From Acanthochlamys bracteata (lineage: Eukaryota > Streptophyta > Magnoliopsida > Pandanales > Velloziaceae): a stretch of DNA of 64,000 bases. This document shows, in pieces, positions 24,852 to 34,793 of this stretch. The stretch spans positions 2,606,501-2,670,500 of the forward strand of contig CM034143.1 of the NCBI GenBank assembly GCA_019914995.1, written 5' to 3'. Position 1 is the stretch's first letter. Each line of letters begins with the position of its first letter. The position numbers were made by a program, and so were the translations under genes. The notes below the pieces were generated by a model. The model worked only from the letters and a program-made list of their open reading frames with translations, searched no databases and was not told the origin of the DNA.

Positions 24852-25254
24852 TTATATATATATATATATAGCTAAGGGAGGGATAGGGACACTCTCTCTT
24901 CGATTTATAGTCGGAGTAATCTTCAAATCCAATCTTCACCATTGGATATGAAAAAATATGAGTTAGAAATATATCCGTAAAATTTCAGCTCAATCGGTTC
25001 ATGAATTCATATTCATCTGGTCACTTGATCAAGATGACAGAAAGTAAGAAAATTTAAAAATATATATATTGTATCATTTCTGTCATTTTGATCAATTGAT
25101 CAGATATGAATTCGTGATCCGATTGAGCTGAAATTTTATGAGTATATTTCTAATTTATAGTTCTTAATATCCAACGATGGAAGTTAAATTTGGAGATCAT
25201 CTTAACCATAAACTGAAAAAAAAGTGCCCGCAAGTGTCTCTATATATATATATA
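24852..25254. mobile_element. Foldback MITE with about 190-bp arms
   Basis: The arms pair by inversion almost end to end: TAGAAATATATCCGTAAAATTTCAGCTCAATCGG on the left matches the complement of CCGATTGAGCTGAAATTTTATGAGTATATTTCTA on the right. They are separated by only about 15 bp, and both outer ends are TA dinucleotide runs. It sits inside the larger inverted-repeat segment at 22440-25460. A diverged relative is at 58227-58646. Confidence 0.75.
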
Positions 25255-25460
25255 TTTTTCAATTTTTTAATAAAAATTATTTTTATTTACTACTCAGTTA
25301 TCAAATAAAATTAATTATATAGTCTTCAGTAATCTATTTGGTATATTCAAATAACACGAAATTAATTTATTATTTTTACTGTCAGTTTCTATCATAATAA
25401 TTTTTTTTATTTAATCTTATTCTTATTTATTCTTGTATATTGGTTTTTTTATCCAAACAG

Positions 25461-26010
25461 AGGGAACTATTCATATAAATCAAATTCTACGAAAATTATT
25501 GGAACATTTTACTCCATAGTTTGTGCACAAACAATAGCAACGACACAGCAACCGAAAGCAACAGAGACTCAAAAAGTTCACGTCATATAAAGACCAATAC
25601 CGAGAATAGGATAAGTGAGTTGCAGGAGGAGAACACCCTAGCACAGATAATCTATCTACTCATCTTCAACAATTTAGAGAGATTTGATGATATTAAATCT
25701 TGCTTTTTTTATCTTTCCTAAGATATTTAAAAAAATAACTTTGAAGTGAAAAATTTTCCCGAAGTCATACATAGCCACTGCAATCGTCTCTGGTTTAGTC
25801 TTCTTGAGCCCTAGTACAGATCAACTAGTTAGCGTAGAGCCAGGCCAACCAGCAATGCCTTCCAACCAAGTTAGAAGCTGCACCCAGTCCGCGTTTACGT
25901 GGTATATTTGCGCTAATGAGACACTCTGCCCATGTTTTCGTGTTAGGCTGTACTTCCAAACACGTATTTTCGCTGAATTGTGTAGATTCTTATTATTTTT
26001 TATCATGCTG
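25461..26010. other. Upstream region of SGR, no other gene seen
   Basis: This stretch between the inverted-repeat segment and the SGR promoter contains only short chance frames. It is the likely proximal regulatory region of SGR, but I see no motif strong enough to name. Confidence 0.4.
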
Positions 26011-26018
26011 TATATAAT
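26011..26018 (+). promoter_or_regulatory. Likely TATA box of SGR
   Basis: TATATAAT lies about 160 bp upstream of the SGR ATG, which would give a 5' UTR near 130 nt. A second TATA-like string (TATAAAG at 26140) is only 32 bp from the ATG and would leave almost no leader, so the upstream one is preferred. Confidence 0.4.
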
Positions 26019-26171
26019 AAAGTTTGGTATTCATTTTGAGTCAGGACTCGACAGCTATTGAACAGAACTAATCTCCATTCCCACACTCCTCTGTTTCTTG
26101 TTATTCTTTGCGTGCCCGTAAACCTAGGTCGTTGTTTCATATAAAGCAATTCTCTTTAAACAACTTCGAAA

Positions 26172-27257
26172 ATGGCTTCTTCTTCAGCTACAGCCCCTTC
26201 GTACCAGTTGCTTCCAACACAACTTAGCTCAAACAGAAGCTGCAACCAGCTCAAGAAGAGTTTAGGGCTCCTAGTCTCTCCAAATCGGTTGTCTAACCGA
26301 AAGCGTTCTACCGGACCCGTATGTACTGTTAAATCGCCGGGATATATGCGAGTTTGAAGCTTTCTTACTTACTGACCATGAGCTTTTCCTTTTTATATGA
26401 ATAGGTGGCGAGGTTGATTGGTCCGGCCATCTTCGAGGCGTCGAAGCTGAAGGTGTTGCGTTTAAGCGTGGATGAGAGACAACATCCAGGCAGCACACCG
26501 AGGACCTATACGCTCACCCATAGTGATATCACTGCGAAGCTCACGCTCGCTGTCTCCAATACTGCTAACCATGCACAGGTACGCACTACGAGTCTAAAAC
26601 ACAGCAGTTCGAGTAATTTGTTAATTATTTGCTCTGAATTGTGATTGCTGAGTTTTGTTTTGTGTGTGGATTGATGCAACAGTTCAGCGGATGGTATAGT
26701 AAATTGCAACGTGACGAGGTGATAGCTGAGTGGAAGAAGGTGAAGGGCAAGATGTCTCTCCACGTCCACTGCCACATAAGCGGCGGCCATTTCCTCCTTG
26801 ATTTCATCGCAAACCTCCGGTACTACATCTTCTCCAAGGAGCTACCAGTGGTATGTCTTTGCGCAAGATCATTAAACATTTCTTCAAAACAAACTAGTTA
26901 GTAATCGGCAGACACTAATTAAAGGACGCCTCGTGTGTGTGTCAATTGATGCAGGTTTTGAACGCGTTCATGCACGGCGACTCAAACCTGTTCATGAACT
27001 ATCCGGAGTTAGCAGAGGCCCCGGTGTACGTCTATTTTGAATCCAACAACCCTCAATTCCACAGGGTGGAGTGTTGGGGTCCACTTCAAGAAGCTGCTGT
27101 CAAGGGACGGCCCGAGCATGCTGAATGTTCGTCTTCAATTGATCCGTGGTTGTTGCCACAGCGGTGCCAGACAAAATGCAACTGTTGTTTCCCTCACCGA
27201 AGTCTCATTCCTTGTCCGCACGAATTCCTCCAAGAACCTCAACAGCAACCCCAGTAA
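26172..27257 (+). CDS. SGR: Magnesium dechelatase STAY-GREEN, chloroplastic, four exons
   Basis: Exons 26172-26318, 26405-26578, 26683-26850 and 26955-27257 join in frame with GT-AG introns to give 263 aa and a TAA stop. Residues 1-48 are Ser/Lys/Arg-rich without acidic residues, as in a chloroplast transit peptide. The conserved core follows: ARLIGPAIFEASKLKVL, PRTYTLTHSDITAKLTLA, QRDEVIAEWKKVKGKMSLHV, HISGGHFLLDFIANLRYYIF and KELPVVLNAFMHGD. The C-terminus carries the cysteine-rich motif CQTKCNCCFPHRSLIP, which separates SGR/NYE proteins from the shorter SGR-like type. The enzyme removes Mg from chlorophyll a to give pheophytin a and recruits chlorophyll-catabolic enzymes at the light-harvesting complex during senescence. 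Length and exon layout agree with the family, and nothing appears broken. Confidence 0.96.
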
Positions 27258-28155
27258 AAGGAAGGATAGTTTTTTGGTTGTATAGAATCACCAGAAGTAC
27301 AGGAATCTTTTTACAGAGCAGTGAAAACTGAAAAGGGGAACTATGAATTGCAACAAGTGCTCTGCTTGTTGAAATTGCCGCAAAGGCGACAAGTAGATGC
27401 GGCGAATAGGTGGTTCTTCATTCCAAGTGGTCTCATCTTGTGATGTTGCTCAATTGATCTAAGTAACTCATAACTACAAGAAGAATGAACTTCTTGTTTT
27501 GGTTAACAGAAATAACTCGATGCCATTGCTTGTAAATAAATTTTCTTCCCGCTGTTTTTCTGTTGTGCAATTGGACGTTGTTTCATTCAAAATGTTCAAT
27601 CTTAATTATAATGTTACTCTTTTGGAGTAGTTATCTTAGCATTTATCATTGCCTCTAGAATCATGCACATGTCTAAACGTATGCTCAAAAATTCCTGAAG
27701 CGTTCTCATTAACGCCTTAATTGTTGTGCTATTTCATGTACTTTTTAACAAATTTTATCATTTCATCTCGAAAAACATTGATCTCATTATTCATCGAATA
27801 CGAATCATATGAACTTAAATTTGTGCACACTCAAGACCGAATAAATGAATAAATAATAATAATAACACTAAATTAGTAAGTTAAAAAAGAATAGTGAATG
27901 CAAATTGTTTTTATTTTTTGAATTTTGAATATCTATAAAGTTATTCTCATATACAGCTACGTATTTGATGAAGATTAAGATTATCATACTTATCCCATAT
28001 CAAAATATAAAATTCACTAAAAGTATATATTACTATAGTAAAACAAAAGATGTTAACGATAGTGCTAGATAATCACTTGATGAAAGCGAAGATAACATGG
28101 TTAATCCCGTCTCAATAACACCCTGGTTAATCTTCTCTCTTTTGTAGAACTAGTG
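27258..28155. other. SGR 3' UTR and intergenic DNA
   Basis: Probable SGR 3' UTR extends from the stop; AATAAA-type signals occur near 27535 (GTAAATAAATTT). Beyond about 27.6 kb the DNA is AT-rich with no supported feature. Confidence 0.45.
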
Positions 28156-28159
28156 CTTC

Positions 28160-28545
28160 GTGGTTTGTTCAAGAGAGAGAGACGTCGATAATCCTTTCGG
28201 CAGTGAATATTGCCAGCAGATTGTTCAAGTTTATCGAAGTTGTAGACACTTTTTGTCTGCAAAACAGCTAACAAATACCGATGCTTTGCTAAGTTCTCAC
28301 GTTGATATTTATTGCGTTGCCAGCAATGTTGTTTATGATTTGCCACCGTCTCTGAAACCGCTGAATTGCGATTTCTATGAGGCAATTAACAATAGCCTAA
28401 AGGTGTTCGACGAAATGCCTAGTCTTGATGCATGCTCTCTGAACTTTCAACTGCCGGTTGCTTCTCTGCAAGCGAAGAAATCACTAAGGATCAGAAGGTG
28501 TTCAACCTAATGTGGAGCAAAACACTCCGCATGGAGCGCCGTAAG
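28160..28545 (+). pseudogene. Possible pentatricopeptide-repeat (PPR) gene fragment
   Basis: A 116-aa open frame contains NSLKVFDEMPSLDACSLN, which resembles the PPR consensus (A-KVFDEMP-RD--SWN). After a frame change the same strand reads GVQPNVEQ, like the G-x-x-PN-V-T end of a PPR unit. The rest is not convincingly repetitive and a stop follows soon. I read it as a decayed piece of a PPR gene; a chance resemblance is possible. Confidence 0.35.
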
Positions 28546-29369
28546 TCAGATTACACCCAACATTTCCTTTCTGTACAAGCATGTTATTATTCTGCGAATT
28601 ATTCATCTATACTAATAAAATGCATCACGTGAATATACCACGAGCATTTTAATTTGTCAACCCATATATAAGTTTACAAGTTACTTGTATCTGATTAACG
28701 AAGCCTCGAATAATATCGGAATTAAGTGAAAGTAGCAGTATTTACTTGGTATAAAACTCACTTTTTTGAAGTAAGTTCGTAAAAAATAAAATCTGAATTA
28801 AAAATAAATTTAATAAAATTAAATTTTGTATTTATTTTATCTTAAAATATTTAAAGTGAAATTTTCAATTTTAAAATTTGAATTTTAAAAGTGAGCTTTT
28901 GCGAAAAAAATTTAATTTATATATTGGATCTACTTTATTTAAAAAATGAGTTAAATTTTCAATATAATTTCAAGCCCTATGCGAAAGTGACTTTGCAATA
29001 TATCCTCGAGTGTCTATTGCAGCAGAAAGTTGGAATCCAATTTGCTTGATTCATCTATCTGCATACTATGCTAAACTAATAATTTTCAATACACTACCAT
29101 ACTATAGATCCCACCTCCCAGCAAAATTAACAAAATAGGTCAAATTTAATATAAAGCATTTGATAAATAATTCTCACAGGTAAGATAGGATGTCGGATGA
29201 GACATTTTCCATATTTGCTTAGATTTGTTGTGCGTTGAGCCTGATTTGTTCTCATTCCATCCATAGAAGTCAGACCCAACATAGAAAACCTACCATGTCA
29301 CTTGTTTGACCCAAATTTTGCCAGCAGCGATCGGTTTCCATCGAGAGGGTTTTAGGAACATAACTTGAA
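28546..29369. other. AT-rich intergenic DNA
   Basis: No gene seen. The block at 28740-28990 is low-complexity A/T sequence like decayed MITE DNA, without definable ends. Confidence 0.4.
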
Positions 29370-29966
29370 TCCAAAGTCAGCAGCGCCCGCTAGTAGCGAT
29401 CAAGTCCGGCTTCAGATATTAATTGCCATCTCTTGCCGACGACCTCTTCAAATAAGTCATACGCTATCCTGAAATTTCAAAACAATAACACTTCCAACAG
29501 AGGTAAGAAAACATCAAAACGGATAACAACGAGAGACCGATGAAAGTTTCACAATCCGAAAACTGGTGATTAAACAACATCAGGGGTTGATTAGGAGGGC
29601 GGAGAAGGTAAAGAAAAGACCGGTCACAAGAAGCAAGCGAGAGCAATAAGGGCGATAGGGTTAGTTAACAAAGACGCAGTGAGAGCACTGGCTAGAACTA
29701 CAGAGTAGTTCTGACAGAAGTAGGGAATATTCTTATGAGCACGAGCGAGGGCTTTAGAGAAAGATTTTGGACGGAACAAAGCAGATCAATCAAAGAGCTC
29801 CGACCACGGGCAAGCTTGAGAGAGTGAACGTCATTATCCTCGACAGAAAAGAGCATACCGTAGAAACATGAAAATCGTCTACGGCAGCTGCTACTACGTA
29901 TGCTTGAGCTGCTTGGGATTGAGTAACAGGGACGAATGATGGTGGAGATGCAGCGGCAGTGGCCAT
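29370..29966 (-). pseudogene. PRA1-family (prenylated Rab acceptor) pseudogene
   Basis: Read on the minus strand, pieces follow the PRA1 order. There is an Ala/Pro/Ser-rich N-terminus (MATAAASPPSFVPVTQSQ), then CSFLSRI, PWSELFD-stop-SALFRPKSFSKAL, ARAHKNIPYFCQNYSVV, a hydrophobic hairpin (TNPIALIALAC), FLYLLRPPNQPLMLFNHQFS, the second hydrophobic hairpin, and FRIAYDLFEEVV. Functional PRA1 proteins are small ER/Golgi membrane proteins with two hydrophobic hairpins that act in Rab trafficking. Here TGA replaces the usual Arg in DRSAL, and the frame shifts at least before PWSEL and around the membrane segments. An LTR element lies 60 bp upstream of the ATG (30027), probably having displaced the promoter. 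Confidence 0.72.
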
Positions 29967-30026
29967 GGTTGCAGCAAAGATGATCAGAGCAACGACAATA
30001 ACCAGCAGCTTACTACTAGTGACTAG

Positions 30027-30568
30027 TGTCACGGGCTTAGAGTTTTTTCTTGGATCGTGCGGCACTTAATCACCTTTTTTTGGTGGCTAAGTCAGTCTTT
30101 ACCCAAATAAGCTAGCAAAGAGAGCTAAAAAACTTGAATGGTCTTGAGGGAAAGAAAGAAAGGAACACTTGAAGAGAGAGCTTTTTATAAGGAAAGTTTT
30201 TTATTAGTATGGCTTATTACAACTCTTGATTGATTTGCTTGATGCCTCCAAATGAAGGCTCACACCCCCCCTCCCTTCTTCCTACCTATTTATATCTTCT
30301 CCACCTCCTCAACGGACGGTGGAGATTGTTTTGATAGGACGGCGGAGAATACATGGTCCGAAAAATTCTTATATAATATTCCTTATGAAATCTCAACTTT
30401 TTTAAAATAGTATCTAATATATTTTAGATTTATACCAACTATCTTATATCTAGAGTATTTTACTATACTCTAAACTTGGCTTATTTACTAAGTATTCTAC
30501 CTAGGTAAAAAGAATTTAACAAAAATAATTTGGATGGGGAGAAAAGCCAAAATAGTCATACTGTGACA
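30027..30568 (-). repeat. 3' LTR (left copy) of the gypsy element
   Basis: 542 bp with plus-strand ends TGTCACGG and CTGTGACA. It abuts the polypurine tract on its right side. It contains a T-rich segment and the shared block GGCTTATTACAACTCTTGATTG. Confidence 0.9.
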
Positions 30569-30669
30569 TTCTCCCCACCTATTTCGCGATTTTCTTATTG
30601 CAGTTGTGTGGAGCTGTAGCGAAACTCTTGGATCTTTTGGTGGAATGGTCATAAGTCATCTTCATGTTC

Positions 30670-31092
30670 TCAACTTGACTCATCGTTTGGCCGACCCTTG
30701 CACTTAACCAAGTATTCGGAATAACATGGACGACTACCACGCCTTGGGATGAATCGATGCCCCAAAATTTCTTCCATATCCCTTTCGGATGTCATCATAG
30801 TAGATACAGAAACTCTTAAGGACGTTGCGGTAGTTTGATCCTCCCTTAGCTCCACGTTGAGGTGATTTAGTTCTTTTGGGATGGTCTGGATTGTTGGTTG
30901 CGCCTCCTTCTCCCTTGAAGGTTGTAGGGCCAAAGTAGTTTTGGATTGAAAATTTACTTTTCGCGACAAAAGTACCATGCACGTTTTCCCTTCATCCGTG
31001 ATCCACATGAATTTGACAAAAAGGATAGCTGCGGTCTTTATGCGATCCATAGACTCCATCCCAAGAACTATAGAAAAATCATCCATGGGCAC
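30670..31092 (-). pseudogene. Gypsy polyprotein C-terminus with chromodomain-like tail
   Basis: A 140-aa minus-strand frame whose last third reads MEEILGHRFIPRRG, then EYLVKCKGRPNDESS, like the chromodomain at the end of chromovirus integrases (R-x-x-x-EYLVKWKG-P---ASWE). The stop falls where the Trp of SWE should be, and homology resumes after it with FHQKIQEF. The upstream part includes MESMDRI and does not match integrase, so a large deletion joins protease-proximal DNA to this tail. Confidence 0.65.
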
Positions 31093-31197
31093 AACAGAAA
31101 AGTTCAGAAGACCAGACCACTCACCTATGCATGTTTTAACCCCACGACCAACGCCAACAATGGATTTGGGTTCGGAATTAACTACCTTAATCCATCC

Positions 31198-31428
31198 TTA
31201 TCCCTTTTCGTATTTGACGCCTAGCCTGGTTACTTCCTTATGCTCGAGGATGTTATCAGTGGCCCCTGTGTCTATCAAAGCTCGGACATTCCGTCCTCCA
31301 ATTTCGGTTGTCACGTACATTCGACCATTAACCTCACGTTTTGGCAATTCGATTTTGGCTTGGATAACATTAAATAGTTGTAATGATCCCATCTTTACTT
31401 CTTCAGGTTGCTGTTGTGGCCCGTACAT
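31198..31428 (-). pseudogene. Gypsy aspartic protease remnant
   Basis: The minus-strand frame holds VTTEIGGRNVRALIDTGATD, with the catalytic DTGA of retroviral-type aspartic proteases. It is followed by NILEHKEVTRLGV (N-F-I-S--- A--LGL in relatives). Upstream it continues from the zinc-knuckle relic. The frame ends soon after, so the protease domain is incomplete. Confidence 0.8.
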
Positions 31429-32235
31429 TATCTCTATTAGTATGGAGAGTTTGTTCCGTTTTGGGCATTCTCTAGCCGTTTTGTTCCTATTACTATTGCT
31501 TCCTTGGCCTCTATGATAGCCTCTTTTGATTTTTTGTGGATCAACCGTTGCTTCCTTGACTTGATGGCTATCTCCACCACCATTGTCCTTGAAATTCTTT
31601 CGAGGTTTATGCTTTTCAACCGTTGGAACTCTATAAGGGACTCGGCTATGGCATGGCAGAGTTGAGGTTTTGAGGTCCTCTAAGTTGAATCTCCAACCTT
31701 ACCCATTTTTGTAATCTGTCCATTAAAATAAAAAGGACCTCCTTTTCTGCAAACTTAGGGATCTCTAAAATCAACTCCGAATATTCTTTGATATAGTCTC
31801 TTATCTTAGTCCCGATGGGTCAAGCACTGAAGCTTTACTATTGCCTCATTTCGGCATTCACCGGATAGAATTGTCCTTTGAATTCCCTCTTGAACTCTTT
31901 TCAGGTGACAACAGTGCAGATCCTCTTCTCGATCTCAGTATGTCTACTCCTCGACCATACCATTGCGGTATCCTCAAGATAAAAAGTGGTATAATCGATC
32001 TTACTGTGTCCTCCGTGATGCCGGTACTCCTAAAAAAGTTGCTCCAAACTCCAAATAAAGTTGTCAATCCCCTTCGCATCCCGCGCACCTTTATATGCCT
32101 TGGGTTTTCGAACATCCACCTTTGAAGTAGTTGAAGTTGAGGGTATGGCGAAAACTCCCCAAAGAGAGTCCCTCAAGCATCCGTCAACTCGATGGTCAAT
32201 CTCGCGACATTTTTTTAAGAGTCACAACTTCCCTC

Positions 32236-32550
32236 CTAAGAGCATCCATATCGCCAGAGAGAGTCTTTAAGGGACTTACCTTGGCGAGAGGATGATTCGG
32301 CTACCGCGTTCAAGGCTCCTTGCATCTCCCCACGAAACTCTTTTTGTCTCTTCTCGAGCTTTTCGATCTTTTGGCCCAACTCCTCAAACTGGTCCACCTT
32401 ATCAGCCACAGTAAGCTCCACCCTATCGAGCCTTGCGTTCACGTCCATCATTACGTCCCTAGACTTTTCTATACGCTGACGATTGCTCTCGGGAGCTTTC
32501 CTTTCAATCTCCCTTCTCTCATTCATGGTAACATCGCTTCCGCTTGCCAT
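32236..32550 (-). pseudogene. Gypsy gag N-terminal remnant
   Basis: A 104-aa minus-strand frame starting MASGSDVTMNERREIER just inside the primer-binding site. It has a long Lys/Glu-rich coiled-coil (RLDRVELTVADKVDQFEELG), typical of the start of gag in chromoviruses. It ends at a stop after LKDSLWRYGCS, and further gag pieces follow in other frames. Confidence 0.7.
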
Positions 32551-32584
32551 TTATTCTTGGTAGAACCTTGGCTCTTATATCACT

Positions 32585-33125
32585 TGTCACGGGCTTAGAG
32601 ATTTTTCTTAGATCGTGCGACAATTAGTCACCCTCCTTTGTGGCTAAGTCAGTTTTTATCCAAATAAGCTATCAAAGAGATATAAGAAACTTGAATGGTT
32701 TTGAGGGAAAGAAAGAAAATAAGGAACACTTGAAGAGAGAGATTTTTGTAAGAAAAACTTTTTATTAGTATGGCTTGTTACAACTCTTGATTGATTTGCT
32801 TGATGCCCCCAAATGAGGGCTCACACCCTCCTCCCTCCCTTCTCCCTATTTATATCTTCTCCACCTCCTCAACAGACGGTGGAGATTGTTTTGATTAGAC
32901 GGTGAAAAATACATGGTCCGGAAAGTTTTTAAACATAATATCTCTTACAAAAATCTCCATCATTTTAGAGTATTATCTAACCTACTCCAGATTTATGCCA
33001 ACTATCTTATATCTAGAGTATTCTACCGTACTCTAGACTTAGCTTATATATAAAATATTTTACCTATGCAAAAAATATTTTACTAAAGTAATTTGGATGG
33101 AAAGAAAAATCAAAATAACCATACC
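32585..33125 (-). repeat. 5' LTR (right copy) of the gypsy element
   Basis: About 541 bp, matching the left LTR up to CCATAC; the outer eight bases expected from the left copy are replaced. By eye it differs from its partner at roughly one base in eight to ten, so the insertion is old. Confidence 0.87.
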
Positions 33126-34203
33126 GAAGCAAGTGTTTCGATCCGCAACGACAGCTGAATCACCTATTTTCAGTTCGACCTGACCGGTTCGAACCGGGCT
33201 AACTACTCTGATTCTTTTTTAGTAGCTTCTCCAGATGCATTTGTGCAGTTCTTAATGTGGCGTTTACTCTTCATATACACTATTATCATTTAGCGGAAAT
33301 CATTGGAACAAAATTTCTTCAAAAATTAATTAAACGTAATTATACAAATTAATTTCCTTAAGTTTCCTACCATCTTACTTTTCTTCTTTATAAATTTCAT
33401 ATACATCCAAACATTTGCTTATATATAGAGTTGTACCTATTGTTTTATTCTTAAGAAAAAGAATTTCAAATTTTAATTATTATTTTTTATATTGTTATTT
33501 CTCTGCTGCAGGCATTCTTTTAGCTCCGGCGGATCTTTCGCTATTAACATTACATAATTAAATTCTTTAGAAGTGAAGATTAAGTCTGCAGGTGCATGTT
33601 AACTAAAATTGCAAGTGTTAGACTGAGAGTGATCCCTAGCTCAATTAAATTTAGTTGAGCAAACACTTTAACTAGAATACCATTGCCAAAAGAATAAGCA
33701 TTTTTATTTAGAAATTCTGGACAAAACAATTCGTGAAATAAATTCATTCAACTCAACTTTCATAAACAATGATAAGCTATAAAAAAATTTTCCAAAACAA
33801 ATTCTGAAGAAGCATATGGTCACAGCCGTTATAGAATTAGTTTTGATATTTATAGATCACATTCTGTGTGATTCTTAAACTCCAACAATAAAAGGGTATG
33901 AGTAATAGTAAAGAATCCTAGTTTACAATAAAGAATATTTTATAGTTCTCTTGATCACAAAGCTGTAACATGCATTGAAGTTTGCAAATATTGGATGCAA
34001 TATAAACAATAACCTGAGAAGGCGTATGTCAAAGAAGTTCTCTCGAAGCCCTGGTATTAGGCAGACGATGTTTTGTTCAGTAGAGGTACCTTTTTCTTTT
34101 TGCCATTTATTACACAATGAATATACAGATATGTAACACACAGAATGGTATACCTTGACACTCAATTTATGCCAAGGCACTCTTTGAAGTTGATGCATAG
34201 ATA
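33126..34203. other. Intergenic DNA, no gene seen
   Basis: A 91-aa minus-strand frame at 33923-34198 matches nothing I know. No repeat ends are visible apart from the hAT-type element that follows. Confidence 0.4.
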
Positions 34204-34211
34204 TCTCTAGT

Positions 34212-34429
34212 TAGAGGTGGCAAATTTCGACCCGAACCAAAAATTCGACTTGAAAAAATCGGATTCGGATCATGTCTTAATCGTGTTCGGGTCGATTCGA
34301 AATTAACTCTTAACAGGTTTATGTCGGGTTCGGATTGATCCGAAATTGATCCGTTTAACTTGTTTAACTATTTATATAGTATATATTATTTAATAATTAG
34401 AAAATAATAGTATAATTTTGAATTTAATT

Positions 34430-34468
<39 letters not shown>

Positions 34469-34785
34469 TTATTTTATTCTAATTTAACTAATTTTTACTT
34501 AATTTATAAATTTTTATCAAAATTAATATTTTTTTATTTTAGATATATCATAATTAATAATTTTTATATATTATTACTAAAAATTAATATTTATAAATTT
34601 GTTTTAATAATTTTAATTATTAAATGGGTCAATCCGAATTTGACCCAATTATTAAAAAAGTTGGGTTAAGGTTGACACTTTTGACCTATATAAATAAATG
34701 GGTCGAGTTAGGATTAAACAATTTTGATCCAATTATTATGTAGATTGATCCGAAGTAAATCTATATACCCGAATTGCCACCCCTA
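34212..34785. mobile_element. hAT-type MITE, 574 bp, perfect 8-bp target duplication
   Basis: The left end TAGAGGTGGCAAATTTCG and the complement of the right end, TAGGGGTGGCAATTCGGG, match closely and resemble known hAT termini (C/TAGGGGTGGCAA). TCTCTAGT flanks both sides (34204-34211 and 34786-34793). Internal sequence is AT-rich with repeated GATCCGAA-type words and a (TA)n tract at 34434-34461; there is no transposase. A diverged relative ends near 58222. Confidence 0.85.
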
Positions 34786-34793
34786 TCTCTAGT

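Larger units (their letters stand above)
22440..25460. mobile_element. Inverted-repeat-bounded segment carrying fragments of two host genes (Pack-type candidate)
   Basis: The left end CTGTTTGGATAGAAGAG and the right end ATCCAAACAG are inverted copies, and similarity continues inward for roughly 200 bp with gaps (for example AAGATTAAATAA and AGAGTAAATAA blocks on both sides). A third inverted end resembling the left one, ACTCTCAATCCAAAC, lies at about 24277-24291, so two overlapping or nested units are possible. Inside, on the minus strand, are an HGH1 first-exon fragment (24697-24750) and two pieces of a glutaredoxin-domain gene (23636-23956 and 23086-23380). No transposase is visible. I could not identify a matching target duplication, so the outer boundary and superfamily are uncertain. 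Confidence 0.5.
30027..33125 (-). mobile_element. Internally deleted Ty3/gypsy (chromovirus-type) LTR retrotransposon, minus strand
   Basis: LTR copies at 30027-30568 and 32585-33125 share their TGTCACGGGCTTAGAG end. On the minus strand the 5' LTR is the right copy, followed by GTGATATAAGAGCC, a decayed tRNA-iMet primer-binding site. The purine tract GGTGGGGAGAA directly precedes the left (3') LTR. The coding order is gag coiled-coil (32236-32550), gag remnants (31858-32115), a zinc-knuckle relic (RECPKRNKL), aspartic protease (ALIDTGATDN) and then directly a C-terminal chromodomain-like tail (EYLVKCKGRPNDESS) running to GGENVT at the LTR. RT, RNase H and integrase are absent. The outermost ~8 bp of the right LTR do not match the left, so no target duplication is visible. 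Confidence 0.9.

Noticed and set aside
26140-26146. TATAAAG as SGR TATA box
   Set aside because: Only 32 bp from the ATG, which would leave no usable 5' UTR; 26011 fits better.
30977-31516. 179-aa plus-strand open frame
   Set aside because: Antisense to the gypsy protease and polyprotein remnant, whose minus-strand reading carries the DTGA motif.
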